DNA of 64,000 bases from Tulasnella sp. 424 (GCA_019633425.1 WSUB01000146.1:1-64000); one strand, 5' to 3'. Counted from the first letter of the stretch, positions 22,850 through 34,242 are shown. Notes: generated by a model not told the origin, from the sequence alone. Translations and numbers: made by a program.

Positions 22850-24766
22850 CTACGAATGGTACTTGTATCCAACAAGCTGCATTTGCTTCTTCGCGATGGG
22901 TCGCCAATCCGTTTCCAGCAGCGTTTTCATCCGACCAAGGAACGTCGATGTCCTCATGCGAGGAGGAATGTATCTGTACAGGGATCGGGCGTAGAGCGTA
23001 AGTAACTGATGGAATAGCCATTTTCCGCGACCCTTCAGACTCTCACCTTTCAATCGGCGTGCTCATGGCCTTCCTCAGCGCGGCTTTATACTCTTCCCGA
23101 TCTCCAAGCTGCACATGATAGACATACGGCTCGTCCCAACCTTCATAAATCAACGCAGGGTGTTGCCCTTCCCAGGTCATTCTGTTGTTGGGGTCGTTGC
23201 GGCGAACAGGGTTTATGAAAGGAATGCCAAGGCAGAGAGCCTCGTACGGCGTCGGACTTAGTAGCGGGTTGCCCAACCCAATCATCACGCGACTGTTCGA
23301 GACCGTCTTCTGGAATTCCGGCCGGGGCAGCCTCTCGTGTTGAACGATTCCACGAGGAGGATCTTTATATCCGTCTGGCGCTTCAAAAAGGCTGAAATGT
23401 CCCGCCAGGAACGTGACATTCTCCTTTTGCGCAAAATCGACGTAAAAATCATCGTTGATCGAAGCGTCGATGCCACCTTTCTCGTCGAACAGGATGTAAT
23501 CCCTGTTCATGAAGTACTTCAAGTACTTGCCAAAGATGTAAGCTTGCCGTGGTCGCTGTGCGTGCGGTACGTAAGACGTGTTCATGCAGCTTGGTTCCAC
23601 GGTGTAGCCGAGGTAGAAGTTGTCTTTGCCACCGTTCCATCCAGGGGGCCAAATTTCGTAGGGTTCTGGAGAGAGGGTGAACGGACCTCCGAGTGGCTCG
23701 GTCGGGTTGTTCCACCAATTTGGGTTGAAAATTTTCCTAGAAATGATAAACGCCATTCAGGGACTCGTAACAACGGCGAGAGGATGTAGGGCAAGAATAA
23801 TACCAACCATATCGGCATATTAAGATGCGTAGCATTTGGCGGTGGGACAGGCATTGAGTTTATGGAATCCTCGCCAACGTCAGCGTAGAGGCATGTCGAG
23901 TTGTACATGCAGTCACTAAATGCTTCCCCAATAATTAGGTGAACGTTCTTGTGGTGGCGCCGGTAGAAGCCGTGGAGTTCTTCAGGTCTGGGAACGAGTA
24001 TTGAATAACCGAGCTCGTGGATAGCGTCCATCTGGCGTTTTGTTTTCCGAGAAGGCAAGATCGGTACGCCAGGTCCAAGCGAAATGTCAGCCAGTTTGGC
24101 CAAGCTCGCCGAGGGCGATACTCGGAGACGGGTCGGGTACAGCACGCACCATAGCGCCACACCATATATTCTCGCCTTGAATAAACCCGTCAAGTGTCCA
24201 CGTAAAGTACTGCCACCCGAGCAAGACCTTTTCAGGGGGCGCAGAAAGAGTGCGTGCCCAAATCAATCCGTGTCACGACAGCGAGGCCGCCGCGCGACTC
24301 ACCAGCTTATCCGCGTTCTGGGGGCACGATATTGTTCGATTCGCAGAGTTGCAGTCGTTGAAGATCTTCTCGTACTTGGCGTTGAACTGATAGGGGCTTA
24401 GTCCTTTCCTCCATGAATCTGAAAGAATGATTTTCGGTTCGGGTGGGGACTGTTGAGCCTGTTCATGCTAAGGCGGAAAAGAAAGTTTTCAAATTTAAAT
24501 TACCTCCTAGTTCATAAGGAATTTGAATTGAAAGGAGTTATATTTATCGCTCACCTTTCCGTCTCCGAAACTGTAGACTGTTTATTTCGATCGTTGTCAG
24601 AGAGTTTATTCATGAGCAACCGGTTTCCTCAGGGCGGAAAGGCTGAGAACATACCATGACGATACGTCTGACCACCGTACCTCAGATGTAAGAGGGTTAA
24701 TATTAGTGCAGAGAATGCGGCGAATCCCACGAGACGCGGCCATCGACGACAAGTTGCGACAAGCAT
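22850..24766 (-). CDS. GT18 (MGAT5-like) glycosyltransferase, copy 5, mosaic
   Basis: ATG 24764-24766 opens MLVATCRRWPRLVGF with the membrane helix AAFSALILTLLHL. The next exons read IILSDSWRKGLSPYQFNAKY...CPQNADKL, YFTWTLDGFIQGENIWCGAM, MDAIHELGYSILVPRPEELH...PPPNATHLNMPIW; the main exon 23730-23043 starts KIFNPNWWNNPTEPLGG and carries DNFYLGYTVEPSCMNTSY, SRVMIGLGNPLLSPTPYEAL, GIPFINP and DEPYVYHVQLGDREEY; the last exon ends ETDWRPIAKKQMQLVGYKYHS, stop 22850-22852. Intact. The 5' exons and upstream DNA resemble copy 2, the 3' half copy 3, which suggests gene conversion or unequal crossing-over. Confidence 0.8.
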
Positions 24767-26353
24767 CCCAATTGAGCCGCCTCAATACTTGAACGACGTA
24801 TCTAGAGCAAAGTGGGATGCAAGAAAGTCGTAGGACGACGTACTAGAGAGAAAGTGAGTGCCCAAGCTATGTTTTATACATTCCGCGCTAGCCAGGTGGC
24901 TGTCGGAACCGATTTACATTCGCCATTTTTTCCCTTTGTGTCCGCGATCAAATCCAGCCCTGCCCCGGATTTTGCCAAGCGCTGGCACGGTGGTACTCGA
25001 GTTCAGGGAAACCTGTGTTCAGGGCAGCTGGATGGCGGGTTATGCTTACGCGACTAGAATCCGTGGCCCTCTTGAGTACAGACGGTTGATGAAGTGAGTG
25101 AAAACATGATTCGAATATCTGGCATCCATGCACGTAAGTAGAGCGCTCATCAAGCAAGCGTTGTAGAGACCTAGGGTGCTGGGCGCCTCGGAGGTTCACC
25201 GATCACGAACGTAGCGCGCTCCCCACGTTTGGGCAATCAGGAACGAATTCACTCTTCCGGATGTCCCTGGCATCATCAATGTGTACCGTAAATTCGGATA
25301 TATTTAGACCTTTTTTGGCCTATTTTTGGATATAGGCTTAGAACCTTGTTACGATCACATCCGCAGCAGCGTCCGGGGTCCTGATTATACTTTTCGGGAC
25401 CCTCGACTGAATTTGACCTCAAAGTATACACATTCACCCCCATTCTCTGGTTCCTCTACTGGTTTCTCCCAATGGCCCCAGCTGTATCCTTTTTTGAGGG
25501 CTGTTGTATAATTCTTTTGCTGGCGACTAAGGCTGCTTTCGGCCGCGTAATCCGTTAACCGCTGTGCCCCAGCAGTGAGGAGGTGCCGTTGCCCGATGTG
25601 AGACCAGCTTGCGGTGTAAGTCATCCGCGGTTGATGGGAGGTGGATCGATGGTGACCAGCAACTTGGTGTAGTTAAACGATATAGACAGATATACGTAAC
25701 GTGGAAGGGTTTTGGGCTCGATATCGATATTTGTGTTCCGGAATTGAAAAAAGGGGTGGGCGCTCGGAGAGCGGCGATATTGTCACACAGCCTCGTAGGC
25801 CAGAGTATACTTAGTGGAGGGTAGTGTGGATGGAATTCAAAGAGAACAAAACCCAATATGTACCACCACTAGAATATTAGCTCTCGGGTGATGCTCCGCG
25901 TACATTAGTGCCTATTAGTGCTTACACGTCGAAAAAATCGGCGCGCGACGCGCTCCTCAGAGTCTGATTCCAAGCCCGCACGTCCAAGACCCGTTCCTCT
26001 TCCATTTTGCCAAGTGTTTCATCTCTAGTACATGTCAGAAGACCAGGCATTCATGTAGCTTGAGTAACATATCTGCAAACAAGGTTGCTTTTGTTTCTTT
26101 TTCCGACAAGGATGATTTGGGACACCGTAATCGAAGTTCCACGAAAAGTTTCTGTCGCGCGCGCCCTTCCTGGCGTGTAATGTACTGCCTCTCGCTTTTT
26201 GGCGTCCCGTGACGGATCTACAGCTGTGGAAGGGGGGCAAAACAAAACAAACCTGAAATTGGGGTGCGTGAGAGCCATCGTACGCGTTGCGTTCCTGACC
26301 GGCAAAGTCCCCAACAACTCTCCTGAACCGCGACAGTGGATACTGTACCCATC
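24767..26353. other. Intergenic region, mostly featureless
   Basis: The first 220 bases are the copy-5 promoter region, similar to that of copy 2. A minus-strand ORF at 25385-25624 (AQRLTDYAAESSLSRQQKNY) looks somewhat protein-like, but I do not recognise it and see no exon partners. The rest holds nothing identifiable. Confidence 0.45.
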
Positions 26354-28045
26354 ATGATCCTCACCCCAGCCCCATCCCACCCGGGATCTTGCATATGCGC
26401 TCTTCCCTCGAACACCACAAATCGTCCCTCAACAACGTGCGATTCGCTCGAGTCTGAGAACGACCCGTTACGGACCCAACTCGACCTCCTCCAAGTTGCC
26501 ATCGCCGCCCTATACGAAGAGGACTTATCAGCCAGAGAGCAGTGTGTCGAGCTTCTTTCCTTTAAACTAAAGGAGGCCGAGAAGACGGCCGAACGGTGGA
26601 GGAGGGAGGCGGAGAAGGACAAGCTATTATTGGCGCACGTTCAACACGTCCTAGAGCAGGAGTGCGAATCCTTAGAGGAGGTACTCAGAGCTGAGCGAGC
26701 CGCTCGCTCCTCTCAAATGAACAACACATTGTTCAGGCTTGATGCTGTTGCATCGATAATGAGCGAGTTGAACGAGAAGTCTCTCAGGGCGTCACAGAGA
26801 CCGTCTGCCTCTTCGGTGAGTTTGGATTTCAACTGCCTATCCAAGATCCGTATCTCATAACCTACTCCGCAGCTTGACCATGAACTGTTCCAAAAGCGAA
26901 TTCAAGAGCTAGAAACCATCACTCGAGAGCGGGATCAGGTATGTACCTCGTTTACTTGATTCGTTCGCTCCTCACATCTCATTTCAATCAGCTGCTTTCA
27001 GATCTCGAAGACGAGAAACAACACTCCCAACGGCTCGCGGCCTCCTTGTCGGCAGCTGAGATTCAATATACTATCTCCGCATCCGCTTTCGCAACCGCGA
27101 AGGACACAATTAAGGAGCTTCAAGCTAAAGAGAGGGATCATCTTCGCGCTCGGGAGGCAGCTGAGGAGCAAGTAACATCCGTCCGCCAAGACTCGGAAGT
27201 TCGAGTAACCGCTCTGCTGGAGGAGATGGCTGGTCTGCGCTCCAAGCACGAACAGGAGGTGGAAGTTATGAAGCGGAACATTGAAACGCTGGAGTACGAG
27301 AGGGAGCAAGCGGAGCGCCGTAACTCTGACAATGGTGCGGCGGAGAGTCGGGTTGAAGCATTGGAGAAGGAGTCTGAGCGGGCCAGGCGCCGAGTTTGGG
27401 AGCTAGAGAGAGGAAGCGGGAATAGGGAGCTGGAGATTGCTCGACTGAAAAAAAAGCTACAAGCAATCGAGGATGATAAGGACGGCCTGAATATCGCCTT
27501 GGATCTCAAGCAACAAGAACTGGAAATGGTGAGGCTGGCATTTCGTTCCCCGCACTCTCAGTCTGTCTCTAACCCCGTCTTCTCATCCTTAGCTCAAACG
27601 CAAGTTTGAGGTTCAAGGCACGGCTGGTACGACGCCTCTCCCAACCCGCCATGGTATTATGCCTCGAACCCTTTCTATTCCTGACTCGGCCGTCTCGATT
27701 GGTTCGTCCTCTATCACCGAATCGGTCAATGGGTACCCTGCGGGACTACTGCTCGACAGGATGAACCTCCCAAGCCGACGCTCCGTGCCATCAACAATGC
27801 GCGCCAGGATCGTCCCTCGACCTTCGAACCCGATGGAAGCATTCAAGCACCCGAATTCATCAAGCAACTCGAGATTACATTCCACTCTCGAAGGTGAGTA
27901 AACCTTAACTTGATCTTCCCTCGAGCACGCCTGACACTCTTTGACGGTGCCTGCAGATTCGAACGTCACAAAGGACACGGCTGCCACCCCACGAGCTGGA
28001 ACAAGAGACGAGGAGAACCGACGCGCCCTCCACGTCCCTACTTAA
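26354..28045 (+). CDS. Long coiled-coil protein, function unknown
   Basis: ATG 26354-26356 starts MILTPAPSHPGSCICAL. After about 40 residues nearly the whole protein is charged heptad repeat: LRTQLDLLQVAIAALYEEDL, ERWRREAEKDKLLLAHVQHV, then (after short introns near 26815-26872 and 26939-26990) FQKRIQELETITRERDQ, LLSDLEDEKQHSQRLAASL and RVEALEKESERARRRVWELE. A further intron (27527-27592) leads to a Ser/Pro-rich tail. A last intron (about 27893-27957) leads to DSNVTKDTAATPRAGTRDEE and TAA 28043-28045. Length is roughly 500 residues. The composition suggests a cytoskeletal, centrosomal or vesicle-tether-like scaffold, but no family signature is recognisable. It stands alone on the plus strand beside the minus-strand GT18 array. 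Confidence 0.7.
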
Positions 28046-28968
28046 TTGAACCACATTCCTACGTTTTCCTATCCTTTTTATTTTTCAATTTACCGCCCTC
28101 GATGCATTATATATCTATATTATCCGTTCGTGGATCTGATTTCTTTTTCTTATTCCCGCTTGGAACTGACTGGGTTTGTTTGTCGAATTTTGCAGTTTTC
28201 ACGTCGTTTCATGACCTAGACAGCGCCGCTCACCTAGGATGGCCATTCCATTCCGGAAGAGGATATATGTCTCAGATTGTTGTGTGGCTGTGCTGAGGGA
28301 ACCCAATTGGGATCCGAGATGCCGAGCCCAATTCAGTCCCATTTCGATCTTACTGACAGGGCCCTTATGAGCGATTTACCGGAAGCAAAATTCTGATAGA
28401 TTAATTTCTCTTCTCCGCGCATTGCCCGGTATCACAACGGTACAGTCCTTGCTCACGCCCTATCCCTCACAGCCCAAATCAACCTGATTAGGTAATTTGC
28501 CTGATCCTTCCACGCCGAATTATTTGACAAGCTCATTTCGAGCAATAAGGTCTCAGCTTCGTCACCTAGACTTCTAGGAGAATTCTTCAAAGAATGGTCT
28601 GGAGCGCGTGCAGGGCAACCTCCTGCAGGCCTTTGCTTCGAGGCAGCGATACTGTGAGTACTCCGGGCGTTTTTCACTATAAGACTCGCCGATTCACCTC
28701 CTCTACCTCTGTGAAAACCTCTTCTCTTGCTTCCCCCTTACCTCTAGGCTCTGGGCACTCACCGCCGACCATCGACCCGTAGTATCGCTCGTCCGCCCTC
28801 CGCTAAGCCCTTGATGATGGATAAAAGGTACTCTGCCCAGGTTTTTCGTTCGCCCCGATCCGACCCAAGTGATTCTTGCGGTGGATGCAAGTTAGGCGCG
28901 AAGTTGGTGCGTGGCGTCAGAACTTTCGAAGCTCAATTCTAACGATCAATTGTTCGTAGCGGGCGAGA
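28046..28968. other. Intergenic region upstream of kinase A
   Basis: T-rich 3' flank to about 28200, then sequence with only short ORFs, including a 74-codon minus-strand ORF (28453-28677) without motifs. It presumably contains the promoter of kinase A, but no clear TATA element is visible. Confidence 0.45.
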
Positions 28969-31627
28969 ATGATGAAGCTCGAGAAATGGCGTATTCATCC
29001 TTCCTCGATCGAATCTCCCGGAGACGCCCGCCAATTTTATGGAGGGCATGCGGCAGTATCAAAAGGCTTTCTGCTTGCCAAAGATCGGAGGAGCAAGTCC
29101 TACAACGCGAGGGAAGTTCTTCAGTTATGCCGTCAACGCCCCGAATCCGATGAACATATTCGAGAAGCTGAAGACAACCGGCTAGACGCCGAATGGGTGC
29201 TTGTTGATGAAGGAAAAGATGAAGAGGAAGAGTACAAGGCTGATAGTGACAGTCTTTGGCGGGGAGAGGTCAGTCATGATCGAGTTCTCCGTCCCTTTAC
29301 GATACTAAGCGTTGAGCGGATTTCGAACCCCGATTTAAAAGTTCGTAGCCGTAAAGAAATCGAGGATAGGAGATAATAAAGATCTAGAGCTAGTACTTGG
29401 AGTAAGCATGCTCCGTTTAGTTCCCGAAGAGTTTCCATCAGGAGCTAAGATCTTCCAGTTGGCACTCAGGGAAGCGGAATTCCTAGTTGAGCTTGATCAT
29501 GAAAACATCGTGGAGCTCAAAGGGTTCGTCGAAGACTTATCCAAGGATATAATCTGGCTGGTATTCCCTTGGGCACAGAATGGCAATTTGCAGGACTTTG
29601 TCGCATCACGAGATTGGGAAATTCCAGAGCGGGTCTCGTTGGTAAGACCAAAAGACTCCTTGTTGAACCAACTCTGAACCTATACTCTAGATCGACGACG
29701 TGGTGAGAGGGTTGGAATACCTCCACAGCCAAGAGCCACCCCTATGCCACGGCGACCTCAAATCGGTAAGCTCCAGTCATGCGGTGATAATAGACTTGAC
29801 AAACTGAGCCTTCAGCAATGCAGCCCAATGTATTAGTAAACTCGGAACACCGCGCAGTTATTACAGACTTTGGCTCCGCTCGTCGGCTCACAGAACACGA
29901 TTCAAACAGACAAATGGGGCAGGTTCAAAACCAGCCGCAGCCGTTTCAAGCGTCGTTCTGCGCCTCGAGCAAAACCATAACCCTAACAGGGAATAAGTAC
30001 ACCCTTCGGTGGGCTGCTCCCGAGCTGCTAAACGAGGATCGAATCAGCCTCTGGAGTGATATATGGGCATTAGGGTGGATAGCTTACGAGGTAAACCTTT
30101 GAATTGGAATGCGGCGACAGCTGAGGCTGACAAAGTCGCTCCAAAAAAGGTCATGACCAATTCCACCCCGTTTCAAGATGTCCCGGCGGACGCTATTGTT
30201 GTCGAACGGGTCATCAAAGGAGATCTTCCTTCCATTACTGAGCATGCTCGCATGACATTGCTTCGGGAACTTTGCTCCCTTATGGCTATGTGTTGGAACA
30301 GCAATCCCAGCGAAAGACCGACGGCCGAGTACTGTCGAAAGGCTATTCAGTGGATGGTGAGTTGTGCTGTTTAGAGTTGGTGAAACCCGATTGACCTGTT
30401 ATGCTGTAGCCTCAGATCCGTCCAAACTCAACACACGAACCAGATACAACGACTTCCACCATCCGCTCCCCTGAACTTCAAATGCAGCTGGGATACATGT
30501 ACCAGTGGCAGAGTGATTATGTGAATGCACTCCACTCCTTCACGGAAGCCCTGCGGATGCATACCGACATCGGCGACAGGGAGGGCGGAGCCAACGCTCT
30601 GAGGGCTCTCGCTGACGTGCATCGGGGTCGAAGCGAGTACAGCGAGGCGATCGCGCTCTACTCCGAGGCCCTGGAAATCTATGCGGACCTCGGCAACAAG
30701 CGCGGCAGACCCGACGCTCTGTGCGGTCTCGCTGAGGTGCACCGGCTTCAAAACCAATACACCGAGGCTATCGCGCTCTACTCCGAGGTCCTAAAGATCC
30801 GTACCGACGCCGGCGACAAGGAAGGCAGAGCCATCGCTTTGTGGGGTCTCGCTGAGGTGCATCGGGCTCGAAAGAAGTACCGCAAGGCCATCGCGCTCTA
30901 CTCTGAGGACCTGCAAATCAGTACCGACATCGGCAACAGGCAGGGCAGAGCTTTCGCTCTGTGCGGTCTCGCTGAAGTGCATCGGGCTCGATATCAGTAC
31001 AGCGAGGCCATTGCGCTCTACTCCGAGGGCCTTCAAATCCGTACCGACATCGGCGACAGGGAAGGCAGAGCCTCCGCTCTGTGGGCTCTCGCAGAGATGC
31101 ATCGGCTTCAAACCCAATACACCGAAGCCATCGTGCTCTACTGGGAGGTCCTGGAGATCCGTACCGACATCGGCGACAGGCAAGGCAGAGCCGACGCTTT
31201 GTGGGGTCTCGCTGCGGTGCATCGAGCTCGAAAGGAGTACAGCGAGGCCATCGCGCTCTCCTTCCAGGACCTGCAAATCCGTACCGACATCGGCGACATG
31301 GAAGGCAGAGCCGACGCTCTGTCATCTCTCGCTAAAGTTCATCTATGTCGAGAGGAGTACAACGAGGCCATCAGGCTCTACTCCGAGGCCCTGGAAATCC
31401 GTCCCGACGTCCTGGACAAGCAAGGCAAAGCCTTCGCTCTGTTACGTCTCGCTAGAGCGCATCAACGGTTACGCCGAGGCCATCAATATCCGGTGCCGCT
31501 TCACTCCGAGGCCCTGCAAATCTGTCCCCACATCGTTGACAGTCAAGGCAAAGCCTCCTCCCTCTGTGTCCCGTGCTTGACGGGACATTGCGATTTTTGG
31601 ACTTATATACAAACAGGCTTGCATTAA
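28969..31627 (+). CDS. Protein kinase A: kinase domain fused to nine 40-residue TPR modules
   Basis: Start ATG 28969-28971 is the first after an in-frame TAG. The exon reads YGGHAAVSKGFLL (candidate glycine-rich loop), an acidic insert and SLWRGE, then an intron (29267-29340) and FVAVKKSRIG with the ATP-binding Lys. Next come ELDHENIVELKGFVEDL, IDDVVRGLEYLHSQEP, CHGDLKSPNVLV (catalytic loop with HGD in place of HRD; Asp, Lys and Asn kept), ITDFGSARRL (DFG), RWAAPELL (APE) and SDIWALGWIAYE, all across short introns. The kinase domain ends near 30357. After one more intron, 30482-31590 encodes nine TPR modules of exactly 40 residues, most with the core YSEAIALYSEALQIRTDIGD. Kinase motifs place it near TKL-type fungal kinases. 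The TPRs should bind a protein partner. The last module is scrambled, and the final 20 residues (to 31627) are not TPR. Confidence 0.8.
30550..31560 (+). repeat. 120-bp tandem repeats encoding the TPR modules of kinase A
   Basis: The DNA itself repeats with a 120-base period; for example GAGGCCATCGCGCTCTACTC and CCGTACCGACATCGGCGACA recur in most units. The units are so alike at nucleotide level that long ORFs also appear on the other frames and strand. This implies recent amplification or homogenisation rather than an ancient TPR domain. Confidence 0.8.
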
Positions 31628-31750
31628 TAATATTTTGCGTATTGTAGTACGAGAGATCTTTAGGTACGTGGCCCCTATTCTTCCTTCAGAGTCGGGGGAC
31701 TGGCACATCATTTGGGGACGGGATGTCTTATGTATTTGACGGGACATACA
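31567..31750 (+). repeat. Hairpin and 12-bp direct repeat TTGACGGGACAT
   Basis: GTCCCGT-GCTTG-ACGGGAC forms a perfect 7-bp stem at about 31567-31586 inside the 3' end of the kinase A ORF. The word TTGACGGGACAT recurs around 31737-31748. Between the copies lies AT-rich DNA with no ORF. It may be a small insertion that supplied the last codons of kinase A, or a 3'-end processing structure. Confidence 0.3.
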
Positions 31751-31804
31751 TTTGTGTATATAGAAGTCCACTTCATTACTGTTAGTGATAGAGGTCCTCA
31801 GAGC

Positions 31805-31995
31805 GCTTATCAAGCAGCAGTATTGCAAGGACTTCAGGTGCGGAGAGGTTGCGAGTGAACGAGCGGAACGTTCGGTGGCAGTGCAAGGCTTCATTTTTCC
31901 GGCTCGCCGCGAGCAATCACGAACAAATTTGCTCCCTCCGAATTTTGGCACCGCCGTTCACCCTCACTTTCCGATCCCGGCTGGTCCCCTCCAAT
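31805..31995 (+). repeat. Dispersed repeat copy overlapping the TIM54 leader
   Basis: Matches 22664-22803 over its first 140 bases and 20085-20195 over its second half (CAAATTTGCTCC ... CCGTTCACCC ... CCGGCTGGTCCCC). It ends about 12 bases before the TIM54 start codon, so it contributes most of that gene's 5' leader and possibly its promoter. The best-preserved and longest of the three copies. Confidence 0.5.
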
Positions 31996-32007
31996 CCGAA
32001 CCAAAAA

Positions 32008-33630
32008 ATGTCAACGGTACCACCACCTCCTCCAGCATCCGCTCCTCCTCCTCCTCCCAACATCCCACCCACAACCGAACCTCCCCTTCCCGAACTCCCA
32101 CTCAAAGGCTGGAAATCCGCGCTCCAACACACGGGAATCCCAGTCTCATGGCTCCGCGCAAAACCCCGCTTACCTTCTCGTAAAATGATGATATTCATTT
32201 CGACCGTGTCCGCGCTGACGGGGGCGTACGTCTACGACCGACGCGAGTGCAAGCGGATCAGGGAGGAGTACATCGAAAAAGTCAAGCATTTGGGTGAAGT
32301 GGAGATGAAACCTTGGGAATTGCCGAGAAAGGTTATGGTGTATGCCTGTAAATGGCCTGGGGATGAGGAGTATGATAGGAGTTTGAAGTGGTTCAAGAGG
32401 AATGTCAAGGTGCGTTTTTGGTCATTCGGGTTTTTTGACGAGACGGATGTTGGGAACCTGACCTTTCGCCTTCTTTTGACTTAGCCAATCCTCGTCGCAG
32501 CTGCCGTCGACTACGAGTTCAAAAACGGGAACCAATACGGTTCTCTCATGCGCGCCATCTCTGACGAGATTCGAGACCGCCGCCGGATCGAAGTTGGCTT
32601 AGACCCTCCACCTCACGAAATCCCCCTTCCAGGCCCTCCTCGAAGTCCCACCGAGAAACGCGACAGGGAGCTGGCTGGTGGTATCATTATCGTTGGGCGA
32701 CATACGTTCAAGGAGTACATGGAGGGCTTTAAGCGAGGGTGGACGAGGAGTTTGGAGAAAATTGACGATGATGAAGCGTTGGCCAAGTTGTTGGAGGATG
32801 ATGGGCATTTCGACGAACCGAAAACAGCGTCTACGGATGGCGAGGAAGAGGGATCTCGTCCGTCGGGTCCAGCATCCCCTCCAAATCAACTTATCCTGTC
32901 TCCATTCCAAATCCGTCCTCCCAACGCACCTTCATCCCAACCCAAATCAGAACCATCCACTGCAGTGCCCGCGCACCTGAACGTCCCACCATCTCAGCTC
33001 CCCGACCAACCACCGCTGGCGCTCGTACCTTATACGAGCGTCTTGGGATTCCTCAACATCCCGTTGATGCTCTGGGGTTTCTTTAACAACCGGAAAGACG
33101 TCCAGACCGGTGCGGAGGCTGCTTATGCGGTTATTGCCGCGCAGACTCGGGCGTTTGAAGGACCTTCGGACGCGTACGCTGCATCATTGCAGCAGGAGGG
33201 AGAGGATGACGACTTTAGCCTCCCCGAGTCGACGGACGGGATGGGTGATCTCGGATTCGACCTTCATGCGGAATCCTACTGGCGCTCATCTTACAACAAG
33301 GACACGCTCGAAGATATCGTGAAAGCCCGGAAGAGGTACTACGCGGCCCTCCCGGAAAAACTGGCCACCGCTCGAGCACTCGCCTATCACGAACGCGAAC
33401 CGACCAAGGACGAGATCAACTACCCACCTCCAACGGAAGTGCAATTGCGCGCCGAGAGGTTGAAGAAGGAGAAGAGATGGCGTGAGGAAGAGGAGGCGTG
33501 GCGCGTGTTGCGAGGTGGGAAGGGAGTTGCGTGGGATGAGAGGTTTAGAGGAGCTTTAAAGGTGTTTGATCGGGATGGTCAAGTTGCACCTCCGCCGGAG
33601 AAGTTGTTCACGGGTGATGAGCAGCAGTGA
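32008..33630 (+). CDS. TIM54: Mitochondrial import inner membrane translocase subunit Tim54
   Basis: Tim54 is a subunit of the TIM22 complex that inserts carrier proteins into the inner mitochondrial membrane. ATG 32008-32010; a Pro-rich leader is followed by LKGWKSALQHTGIPVSWL, PSRKMMIFISTVSALTGAYV (the single N-terminal membrane segment), YDRRECKRIREEYIEKVKHL and RKVMVYACKWPGDE, all characteristic of the family. One intron (32410-32484, GTGCGT...TTAG) precedes PILVAAAVDYEFKNG and GSLMRAISDEIRDRRR. The middle contains a long Ser/Pro-rich linker, and the C-terminus ends with ERFRGALKVFDRDGQ, stop at 33628-33630. Assembled length is about 515 residues, normal for basidiomycete Tim54. No lesion. 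Its leader overlaps a dispersed repeat. Confidence 0.93.
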
Positions 33631-34242
33631 AGAACAAAAGGTTCCGTTATTTGCCGTTGGATGACTCTTCTCCGACCACCAAGGAGATGGCCAGGCTGTG
33701 CGGAGTTTGAATCCCGTTTCGATGCCACCGCTAATAACCTCTTGCACGGGAGTTGAGGCGATGCCGACCTGGCCCTCACCGCAATTAGAATTTCATCCGG
33801 CACGTGGTCAACGTGCGTTCCAATTTCATCAGCAATGACGGTGTTATTACGTTTTCTTTATTTGTCTTTAGATCTTAGACGCATTTCTAATTACATTATT
33901 TGTTGGCGGGGATCGATAACTGTGCTCGCTCTGAAGCCGTAGACGACGATTGACTCTAAGGGACTCAGGTACATTGAGGCGATTGTCCAATGGATGCCAG
34001 CCAGTTACCAGGGGCGATGTGCAAGGGACGTTCAATCGTGGCTGAGGCTTTGCCGGTGTTTGCACTTCTGACACGCGGAACAGCGTGCTTTTCGCCGACA
34101 TAGAGGGACCTTCCTCCAGTCCCTCGAGCAACCAGCCACATCCAGCGTCAGACTTAACCACCTCATCCCCCCGCGGGCCTTCTCCTAACCTCTTTCGTTT
34201 TCCTCCATCTGTACAATTGCAACCGCCCACCACACCACCACC
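33631..34242. other. Intergenic region between TIM54 and the ART gene
   Basis: 3' flank of TIM54 followed by the upstream region of the ADP-ribosyltransferase gene; 34100-34242 is C-rich and pyrimidine-biased as in fungal promoters. No gene seen. Confidence 0.5.

Noticed and set aside
28453..28677. 74-codon minus-strand ORF upstream of kinase A
   Set aside because: No family motif, intron partners or paralogue. Could not be supported.
30791..31580. Long ORFs on the opposite strand and in a second plus frame across the kinase A repeats
   Set aside because: They arise because the 120-bp repeat keeps all frames free of stops in each unit. Only the TPR frame gives a known fold and links to the kinase.
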